Origin: Leptospira ainlahdjerensis
GTDB taxonomy: Bacteria; Spirochaetota; Leptospiria; Leptospirales; Leptospiraceae
Assembly (NCBI RefSeq): GCF_016919175.1
Contig: NZ_JAFFPU010000035.1
Span: 62,001 to 126,000 of the forward strand
Length of the DNA stretch: 64,000 nucleotides
Direction of reading: 5' to 3'
Shown: positions 58,264-64,000 of the stretch, piece after piece
How the letters are laid out: each line of letters opens with the position of its first letter
How positions within the stretch are numbered: position 1 is the stretch's first letter
Position numbers and translations under genes: made by a program
Notes under the pieces: generated by a model
What the model saw: the letters and a program-made list of their open reading frames with translations, nothing else
The model's database searches: none
What the model was told of the DNA's origin: nothing

Positions 58264-58277
58264 CAAACCCTGGTTTG
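58264..58277. promoter_or_regulatory. Perfect palindrome, candidate activator site
   Basis: CAAACC-CT-GGTTTG is a perfect 14-base inverted repeat. Its centre is about 82 bases upstream of the transcription start expected for narK and 300 upstream of that for the nitrate reductase. Enhancer-binding proteins for sigma-54 usually bind at such distances. Confidence 0.5.
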
Positions 58278-58325
58278 CCCTTTGTACATCGTTCGGAAAA
58301 GGGAAATCTGAATAAAACTTATTGC

Positions 58326-58341
58326 TGGTACGGTTTTTGCT
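58326..58341 (+). promoter_or_regulatory. Sigma-54 promoter for narK-nirBD
   Basis: TGGTACG-GTTT-TTGCT has the GG (58327-58328) and GC (58339-58340) dinucleotides separated by exactly ten bases and matches the -24/-12 consensus closely. Transcription should start near 58352, giving a 44-base leader with GAGGG before the narK ATG. Confidence 0.78.
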
Positions 58342-58395
58342 CTATTGAGGTATATGCTCCGAATCGGGATTCGATTCATAGAGGGAAAAATATAA

Positions 58396-59610
58396 ATGAA
58401 AAAGTTTAAAGAATTTTTGTCTGCCGGTCACTTTCCAACCTTACTTAGCTCTTTTCTTTATTTTGATTTTAGTTTTATGGTTTGGATGCTTCTCGCGGCT
58501 TTGGGTGTTTTTCTTGCCGAGGAGTTTAAGTTGAGTCCCGCTCAAAAGGGTCTAATGGTCTCCATACCGTTGTTAGGCGGAACCTTGCTTCGGATTCCGA
58601 TGGGTTTATTGTCCGATCGCTACGGTTCTCGTAAGGTCGCTCTTATTGGAATGTTGATTACGATGATTCCTTTGGTTTTGGGATGGCAATTCGGAAATTC
58701 AATGACTGAAGTTTACGCAATCGGATTGTTACTCGGTGTTGCCGGTTCCAGTTTTGCGGTCGCTCTTCCTCTCGCGAGCCGGAGTTATCCCACAAAATAT
58801 CAGGGTTTGGTAATGGGAATTGCTGGCGCCGGAAATAGCGGGTCCGTCCTCGCAACTCTTTTTGCCCCGGACATAGCCCGAAGTTACGGTTGGCACTCCG
58901 CTTTTGGATTGGCTCTTATTCCGATGGGTTTGGTTTTTATATTTTTTTTCTTTTTTGCGAAAGAAGAAAAGATCAAACCTTCCGGTAAGACTGTGCTTGA
59001 ATATCTTGCGCCTATCAAATCGGGCGATGCTTTGATTTTTAGTTTCTTATACAGCATCACCTTCGGCGGGTTTGTCGGACTCGCAAGTTTTCTTCCTATG
59101 TTTTATTACGATCAATACGGAGCAGATAAGGTTACAACGGGACTGTATACCACTTATTGTATCATTGGCGCGAGTATGGTTCGTCCTTTTGGCGGTTATC
59201 TTTCCGATCGATTCGGAGGAGCTTCCGTCCTAATCGTAGTTTTGATCATTGCTTCCCTGATTCTTTTTGGAATTTCAACACTTCCGGTTTTGAGCATCGT
59301 CTTACCTTTGTTTGTTCTTCTTATGCTTTGTTTGGGGTTAGGGAACGGCTCCGTCTTTCAATTGGTCCCTTCTCGTTTTAAAAAGGACATCGGTATTATT
59401 ACGGGCTTTGTCGGCGCTTTCGGAGGTTTCGGAGGATTTCTCGTCCCGAATCTTTTGGGTTCCTTAAAGTCCGCTTGGGGAACTTATTCAACGGGATTTA
59501 CGGTATTAGCTTTTCTTGTTCTCATTGCCGCGGCGGTCTTATATGGAACGAACTTCTACGTCTGGAGTAAGGCGCCCGACAAAACGGACTTAGGAATGGA
59601 ATCCGCTTAG
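58396..59610 (+). CDS. narK: NarK-type nitrate/nitrite transporter (MFS)
   Basis: The 404 residues form twelve membrane helices with the signature motifs GIAGAGNSGSVLATLFAP and LGLGNGSVFQLVPSRF of the nitrate/nitrite porter subfamily, where Arg residues in helices 2 and 8 bind the anion (RIPMGLLSDRYGSRK in loop 2-3 is the MFS signature). It imports nitrate across the inner membrane. It is the first gene after the sigma-54 promoter and is followed by nirB 26 bases later. Confidence 0.92.
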   Translation: MKKFKEFLSAGHFPTLLSSFLYFDFSFMVWMLLAALGVFLAEEFKLSPAQKGLMVSIPLLGGTLLRIPMGLLSDRYGSRKVALIGMLITMIPLVLGWQFGNSMTEVYAIGLLLGVAGSSFAVALPLASRSYPTKYQGLVMGIAGAGNSGSVLATLFAPDIARSYGWHSAFGLALIPMGLVFIFFFFFAKEEKIKPSGKTVLEYLAPIKSGDALIFSFLYSITFGGFVGLASFLPMFYYDQYGADKVTTGLYTTYCIIGASMVRPFGGYLSDRFGGASVLIVVLIIASLILFGISTLPVLSIVLPLFVLLMLCLGLGNGSVFQLVPSRFKKDIGIITGFVGAFGGFGGFLVPNLLGSLKSAWGTYSTGFTVLAFLVLIAAAVLYGTNFYVWSKAPDKTDLGMESA

Positions 59611-59636
59611 CTGAAAAATTCTTCGGGGAAATAAAA

Positions 59637-62162
59637 ATGTCGAAACAAAAATTGGTTATTATTGGGAATGGGATGGTGGGACATCGTCTCGCCGAAAAAT
59701 TGGTAGAGCTCGGTGGAACAGAAAAGTATGAAATTCTAATATTTGGAGAGGAACCTCGACGCGCTTATGACCGAGTTCATCTCTCCGAATATTTTACCAA
59801 TCGTTCCGTTGACCCGCTCTATCTTTCTAAAGAGAATTGGTATTCTGAAAATAAAATCGACTTACACCTGAAAGAAAAGGTAATATCGATCGATACAACT
59901 TCTAAAAAAATCGAAACGTCCTTAGGAGATTCTTATCATTTCGATAAACTCGTTTTAGCAACCGGTTCGGCTCCTTTTGTTCCTACCTTTGAAGGCATTG
60001 ATAAAAAGGGAGTATTTGTTTATCGTACGATCGAGGATTTGGAACAAATTTTAGAATACGGTAAGTCTGTACAGAAAGCAACCGTGCTCGGCGGCGGCCT
60101 CCTCGGTTTGGAAGCCGCAAAGGCTCTCGTCGATATGAATCTAAAAACCGAAGTCGTCGAATTTGCTTCTCGTTTGATGCCTCGTCAGTTGGATGAAGCG
60201 GCCTCCTCGATTCTTAAATCAAAAATCGAAGAACTGGGTGTTTCGATTCATCTTGAAAAAAACACAAAACGTGCGTTTGGCGATTCTTTCATCGCGGGTT
60301 TGGAATTTGTAGACGGATCCGTTTTGGAAACGGAAATGCTCGTAGTTTCGGCGGGTATTAGACCGAGAGACGAATTGGCAAAGTCTTCCGGAATCTCCGT
60401 CGGCGAGAGAGGCGGAATTCTCGTGAACGATTCTTTAGAAACGAATGTTCCAGGAATCTATTCGATCGGAGAATGTGCGCTTCATAACGGTATGATTTAC
60501 GGTCTTGTCGCACCCGGTTACGAGATGGCCGAGATCGTAGCGCATAATCTATGTAATTCGGAAAATTCTTATAAACAATACTCCGGCTCGGACCTTTCCA
60601 CAAAACTGAAACTCATCGGAGTGGACGTCGCTTCCTTCGGAGACGCACTCGGCCAAACCAAACACATTCCGATCGCGTTTAAAAATCCTCTTACCGGAAT
60701 TTATAAAAAGTTGGTCGTATCGGAAGACGGCAAAACGCTTCTGGGCGGAATTCTTGTCGGAGACGCAAGCGCTTACGGCAATCTTCTCGCTCTCTATCTC
60801 AACAAAATCGAACTTCCGGCTGAACCCGAAAGTCTTATCGTCGGATCCGTTTCCGCCGAATCGTCGTTTGGCGCCGGATCTTTACCGGATGAAGCGAAGA
60901 TCTGTTCTTGCAACAATGTTTCCAAAGGAGACATCTTGAGCGCGATTCGAAATCAAGACTGTCTGGAAATGGGTTCCTTAAAAGAATGTACGAAAGCGGG
61001 AACCGGTTGTGGCGGTTGTATTCCACAAGTAAACTCTCTTCTCAAAGGAGAATTGAAAGCGCTTGGAAAAGTAGTTACCGAGCATCTCTGCGAACACTTT
61101 GCTTATTCCAGACAAGAACTCTTTCAAGTGATCAAAGTCAAAAAATTGAAAACGTTCGAAGAGGTTCTGACCAGCAGTGGAAAAGGATTGGGTTGCGAAA
61201 CGTGTAAACCTGCGGTTGCTTCCATTCTCGCGAGTTTATGGAACGAAACGATCGTACATAAAAAACACAGAGAGATCCAAGATACGAACGATAAGTATTT
61301 AGCAAACATTCAAAGAGGCGGGACGTATTCCGTTGTTCCGAGAATTCCGGGGGGAGAAATCACTCCTGAGAAACTCATCGTTATCGGAGCCGTTGCAAAA
61401 AAATTCAATCTCTATTGCAAGATTACAGGCGGTCAAAGAATCGATCTTCTCGGTGCAAGGATGGAAGACCTTCCGGATATCTGGGGCGATCTCGTAGACG
61501 CGGGTTTTGAAAGCGGACACGCTTACGGAAAAGCAATGAGAACCGTAAAGAGTTGCGTGGGTTCTACTTGGTGCAGATACGGCGTGCAGGATAGTACGTC
61601 TTTTGCCATTCGTATTGAAGAACGTTATCGTGGAATTCGTTCTCCTCATAAATTGAAGGCGGCAGTTTCCGGTTGTATTCGTGAATGTGCCGAAGCGCAG
61701 AGTAAGGACTTTGGAATCATTGCTACCGAAAAAGGATGGAATCTTTATGTCGGCGGGAACGGTGGAGTTACACCGCAGCACGCGCTCTTGTTGGCTGCCG
61801 ATATCGACGAAGACACCTGCATCAAATACATCGATCGATTTTTAATGTTCTACATTAGAACTGCGGACAAGTTGACTCGCACCGCGGCTTGGCTCAAACA
61901 ACTAGAAGGCGGAATCGATTATCTCAAAGACGTGATCATCAACGATCGTCTCGGAATCAACGAACAACTCGAAGCCGAAATGCAAACGCTCGTCGACAGT
62001 TACCACTGCGAATGGAAAGCCGTCGTGGATGATCCTGAAAAACAAAAGAAATTCAAACACTTTGTAAACAGCGATCAGCCGGATGCAAACGTTCAGTTCA
62101 TCGAAGAGCGCGGTCAAATCCGTCCTGTGGATTGGGTAAAAGAAGAAATTTCAGTTTCATAG
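59637..62162 (+). CDS. nirB: NAD(P)H-dependent nitrite reductase large subunit
   Basis: The 841-residue enzyme reduces nitrite to ammonium. It has an FAD/NAD reductase part (IIGNGMVGHRLAEKLVEL, VLGGGLLGLEAAKAL), two BFD-like 2Fe-2S domains (around C423 and again about 480-540) and a nitrite/sulfite reductase haem domain. The siroheme-4Fe-4S Cys are C640 and C646 (SCVGSTWCRYG) and C680 and C684 (SGCIRECAEAQ). The nirD start follows 17 bases after the stop. Siroheme synthase is not in this window. Confidence 0.95.
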   Translation: MSKQKLVIIGNGMVGHRLAEKLVELGGTEKYEILIFGEEPRRAYDRVHLSEYFTNRSVDPLYLSKENWYSENKIDLHLKEKVISIDTTSKKIETSLGDSYHFDKLVLATGSAPFVPTFEGIDKKGVFVYRTIEDLEQILEYGKSVQKATVLGGGLLGLEAAKALVDMNLKTEVVEFASRLMPRQLDEAASSILKSKIEELGVSIHLEKNTKRAFGDSFIAGLEFVDGSVLETEMLVVSAGIRPRDELAKSSGISVGERGGILVNDSLETNVPGIYSIGECALHNGMIYGLVAPGYEMAEIVAHNLCNSENSYKQYSGSDLSTKLKLIGVDVASFGDALGQTKHIPIAFKNPLTGIYKKLVVSEDGKTLLGGILVGDASAYGNLLALYLNKIELPAEPESLIVGSVSAESSFGAGSLPDEAKICSCNNVSKGDILSAIRNQDCLEMGSLKECTKAGTGCGGCIPQVNSLLKGELKALGKVVTEHLCEHFAYSRQELFQVIKVKKLKTFEEVLTSSGKGLGCETCKPAVASILASLWNETIVHKKHREIQDTNDKYLANIQRGGTYSVVPRIPGGEITPEKLIVIGAVAKKFNLYCKITGGQRIDLLGARMEDLPDIWGDLVDAGFESGHAYGKAMRTVKSCVGSTWCRYGVQDSTSFAIRIEERYRGIRSPHKLKAAVSGCIRECAEAQSKDFGIIATEKGWNLYVGGNGGVTPQHALLLAADIDEDTCIKYIDRFLMFYIRTADKLTRTAAWLKQLEGGIDYLKDVIINDRLGINEQLEAEMQTLVDSYHCEWKAVVDDPEKQKKFKHFVNSDQPDANVQFIEERGQIRPVDWVKEEISVS

Positions 62163-62179
62163 AGGAGGAAGGGGTTTTC

Positions 62180-62548
62180 ATGGAAACAGCGTTTGAAGAA
62201 AAAATTTGGATCGAAATCGCTCCGGTCTCCGAATTCTCCCAAGATGGGGGAACGTGCGCCAAGGTTGGAGACGAACAAATCGCAATTTTTCATTTCCAAC
62301 AAGGAGATGAGTGGTATGCTTGTGAGAATCGCTGTCCGCATACGGGAGATATGGTCTTATCAAGAGGACTTACTGGAGACTCGAAAGGGGAACCGAAGGT
62401 TGCTTGTCCATTGCACAAGAGATCGTTCTCTTTAAAAACGGGAGAATGTATTTCCGGAGATTCTTATACGGTTCGCACCTTCCCAGTGAAAGTGGAAGAT
62501 GGGATGGTTTATCTCGCAGTCGATTCTTCCTTGGTAGCGAAAGAATGA
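62180..62548 (+). CDS. nirD: Nitrite reductase small subunit (Rieske-like)
   Basis: The start is the ATG at 62180 with GAGGAGGAAGG upstream; the protein has 122 residues. The Rieske elements are ENRCPHTGDMVLSRG and VACPLHKRSFSLKTGE, with both C-x-H and C-x-x-H pairs, so a 2Fe-2S cluster could be bound, unlike in enteric NirD where ligands are missing. It partners NirB in the cytoplasm. moaA follows 17 bases later. Confidence 0.9.
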   Translation: METAFEEKIWIEIAPVSEFSQDGGTCAKVGDEQIAIFHFQQGDEWYACENRCPHTGDMVLSRGLTGDSKGEPKVACPLHKRSFSLKTGECISGDSYTVRTFPVKVEDGMVYLAVDSSLVAKE

Positions 62549-62565
62549 GTTAAGGGGTAAGGTGT

Positions 62566-63513
62566 ATGATACGCGACGGTTTTGGAAGGAGTTTTCAAAC
62601 TCTAAGAATCAGTCTTCTGGATCGTTGCAATTTTGCCTGTACCTACTGCGTGGATGAAGACGTCCGTTTGTCCCGAACAAATTCTTTTTTGGAAGTGAAT
62701 GAATGGATTCGTATCGTTCACGAACTTCACTCTTTGTTACATTTAAAAAAGGTAAGACTTACCGGAGGAGAGCCCACTCTTTATCCGCACTTGAAAGTTC
62801 TCGTTCGGGAATTGAAGAATTTAGGAATTCCGCAAATTTCTCTGACCACGAACGGTTCGATTCTTTCGAAACAAGCATCGGATCTAAAGAACGCGGGATT
62901 GGACTCGATCAACGTTTCTCTGGATGCGATGACGTCGGAATCTTTTCAAACGATGAGTCGACGTTCTGCTTTTAAGCAGACATTGAAGGGGATTGATGCA
63001 GCGGTGGATTCCGGACTAAAGGTTAGAATCAATTGTACTTTGGTAAGAGGAAAAAACGAAGATCAGATCATTCCAATTCTTGAATATTCATGGAATAAAG
63101 GAATTCTTCCTCGATTTTTGGAGTTGATGAAGATGGGTTATTTACAAAATTCGGATACGATCCCCATCTTTTCTCAAAAAGAAATTTTAGACCGTGTGGA
63201 AAAGCGCTACGGAATTCTGACTCCTCAAGCGAGAAAGTTATCTTCCACCGCGAATTATTGGAATACTGAAAACGGAAATTCTTTCGGCATCATCGCAAAC
63301 GAGTCGGCTCCTTTTTGCAGCGATTGTGATCGTCTTCGATTGGACAGCAAGGGAAGTCTTTACGGTTGTCTAAGTTCCTCCACTGGGTTTCCATTGCCGA
63401 AGCTCAGGGAACAAGGAATTGATATGGAACAGATTCTTATCTTGGCGTTGCGTCAGAAACAAGACGTTCGTTTTAAGGGAAGCGATCTTACGATGATGGC
63501 GATTGGAGGTTGA
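62566..63513 (+). CDS. moaA: GTP 3',8-cyclase MoaA
   Basis: This 315-residue radical SAM enzyme makes the first intermediate of molybdopterin from GTP. The radical SAM cluster motif is CNFACTYC near residue 21. The C-terminal 4Fe-4S site has SAPFCSDCDRLRLDSKGS and YGCLSS, and the protein ends in the required Gly-Gly (MMAIGG). It lies in the nitrite reductase operon, which fits the need of nitrate reductase for molybdenum cofactor. moaD begins three bases later. Confidence 0.95.
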   Translation: MIRDGFGRSFQTLRISLLDRCNFACTYCVDEDVRLSRTNSFLEVNEWIRIVHELHSLLHLKKVRLTGGEPTLYPHLKVLVRELKNLGIPQISLTTNGSILSKQASDLKNAGLDSINVSLDAMTSESFQTMSRRSAFKQTLKGIDAAVDSGLKVRINCTLVRGKNEDQIIPILEYSWNKGILPRFLELMKMGYLQNSDTIPIFSQKEILDRVEKRYGILTPQARKLSSTANYWNTENGNSFGIIANESAPFCSDCDRLRLDSKGSLYGCLSSSTGFPLPKLREQGIDMEQILILALRQKQDVRFKGSDLTMMAIGG

Positions 63514-63515
63514 AG

Positions 63516-63758
63516 ATGGAAGTCGCGGTAAAAACATTCGGAATTTTAAAGGATCACTTTCAATCCGACTTCGTATTAAATTTAGAATCTCCGGTTCGTG
63601 TTTTGGACGTGGTGGAGGAGATGAGAAAGAAAAAGCCGGAAACGAGTCAGATCCTGGAAGTATCTCTTTGGGCGGTTCAGGACAAGATGGTTGGAGCCGA
63701 TCGAATCGTAGTTGAGGGAGAAACGGTTTTAATTCTTCCTCCTTTGAGCGGAGGTTAA
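63516..63758 (+). CDS. moaD: Molybdopterin synthase sulfur carrier subunit MoaD
   Basis: The start is the ATG at 63516. The 80-residue protein has the ubiquitin-like beta-grasp pattern and the C-terminal Gly-Gly (PPLSGG) that becomes a thiocarboxylate. It delivers sulfur to MoaE for molybdopterin synthesis. It is followed by moaE one base after the stop. Confidence 0.9.
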   Translation: MEVAVKTFGILKDHFQSDFVLNLESPVRVLDVVEEMRKKKPETSQILEVSLWAVQDKMVGADRIVVEGETVLILPPLSGG

Positions 63759-63759
63759 T

Positions 63760-64000
63760 ATGTATCTTCAAGAAGAACCGATTGATCTAAACAAAATACT
63801 TTCTCAAGGGCACGACCCTTCTTGCGGAGCGGTTGTGTTATTCAGCGGGGAACCCAGAGATACCGCGAACTCGAACAAACAAGTCACACATTTATTTTAC
63901 GAAGCTTACGCGCCGATGGCGGAGCCGATGATCGCGAAAATATTAGAAGACGCGATCGAAGTCTTTCATTTAAAAAAAGCGATCTGTGTTCATAGAACGG
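63760..64000 (+). CDS. moaE: Molybdopterin synthase catalytic subunit MoaE, N-terminal part
   Basis: The frame starts at ATG 63760 with GGAGG upstream and runs off the right edge; 80 codons are visible. GAVVLFSGEPRDTANSNKQ and LFYEAYAPMAEPMI, followed by KAICVHRT, are the conserved MoaE segments; the His-Arg belongs to the substrate site. With MoaD it converts precursor Z to molybdopterin. Confidence 0.92.
   Translation, partial: MYLQEEPIDLNKILSQGHDPSCGAVVLFSGEPRDTANSNKQVTHLFYEAYAPMAEPMIAKILEDAIEVFHLKKAICVHRT

Noticed and set aside
58271..58286. A third sigma-54-like site, TGGTTTG-N4-TTGTA
   Set aside because: The -12 dinucleotide is GT rather than GC, and a much better site is 55 bases downstream.

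Overview
The window reads as a chromosomal segment of a spirochaete of the genus Leptospira. The reasons are the moderately AT-rich base composition, many lipoproteins with short spirochaete-style lipoboxes, a eukaryotic-type NADP isocitrate dehydrogenase, a MurA with Asp in place of the catalytic Cys, and many genus-type hypothetical proteins. The species cannot be fixed from the sequence alone. No insertion sequence, prophage or CRISPR array was seen. There is one tRNA gene and no rRNA.

Left part (1-18.9 kb). A partial argJ is followed by a PhoB/PhoR-like two-component pair. Next is a tightly overlapping operon around an ECF sigma factor, headed by a 58-codon gene with a perfect Shine-Dalgarno. 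A Nudix hydrolase and ribonuclease D lie opposite purF. A MocR-type regulator faces a PhzF-like enzyme, an aminotransferase and a DinB-like protein. An acyltransferase, hypothetical proteins, a thioredoxin-like ferredoxin, an MDR oxidoreductase and several lipoproteins follow.

Envelope region (18.9-34.7 kb). A plus-strand operon encodes a DUF1175 (YfaT/MagE-like) lipoprotein with NlpC/P60-like motifs, a 1535-residue alpha-2-macroglobulin with a CVEQ thioester motif, two tandem DUF2135 (YfaP/MagC-like) proteins, a penicillin-binding-type transpeptidase-like protein and a membrane protein resembling DUF2138 (YfaA/MagA). It meets a minus-strand operon murA, poly-ferredoxin, SpoIID/LytB protein and secreted HEICH metalloprotease. 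Lnt follows. Together these genes look like a periplasmic protease-trap and wall-repair neighbourhood.

Middle (34.7-52.6 kb). This part is mostly housekeeping and hypothetical genes: icd, a dual-receiver protein, mazG, an outer-membrane protein, a LOG-family hydrolase, an ankyrin protein, an AEC transporter, tRNA-Thr(CGT), a DUF2889 protein, a small zinc-ribbon frame ending inside the tRNA gene, an SDR, a formylglycine-generating-enzyme-like protein and a DEAD-box helicase.

Right part (52.6-64 kb). This is a nitrate-assimilation locus. On the minus strand are a single-chain nitrate reductase (molybdopterin, FAD/NAD and BFD domains fused) and an alginate-export-type porin. Divergently come narK, nirB, nirD, moaA, moaD and a partial moaE. 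The 0.4 kb between the two arms carries one good sigma-54 promoter in each direction and a perfect palindrome at an enhancer-like distance. The arms can be read as one regulon: porin and NarK bring nitrate in, the fusion reduces it to nitrite, NirBD makes ammonium, and moaADE supply molybdopterin.
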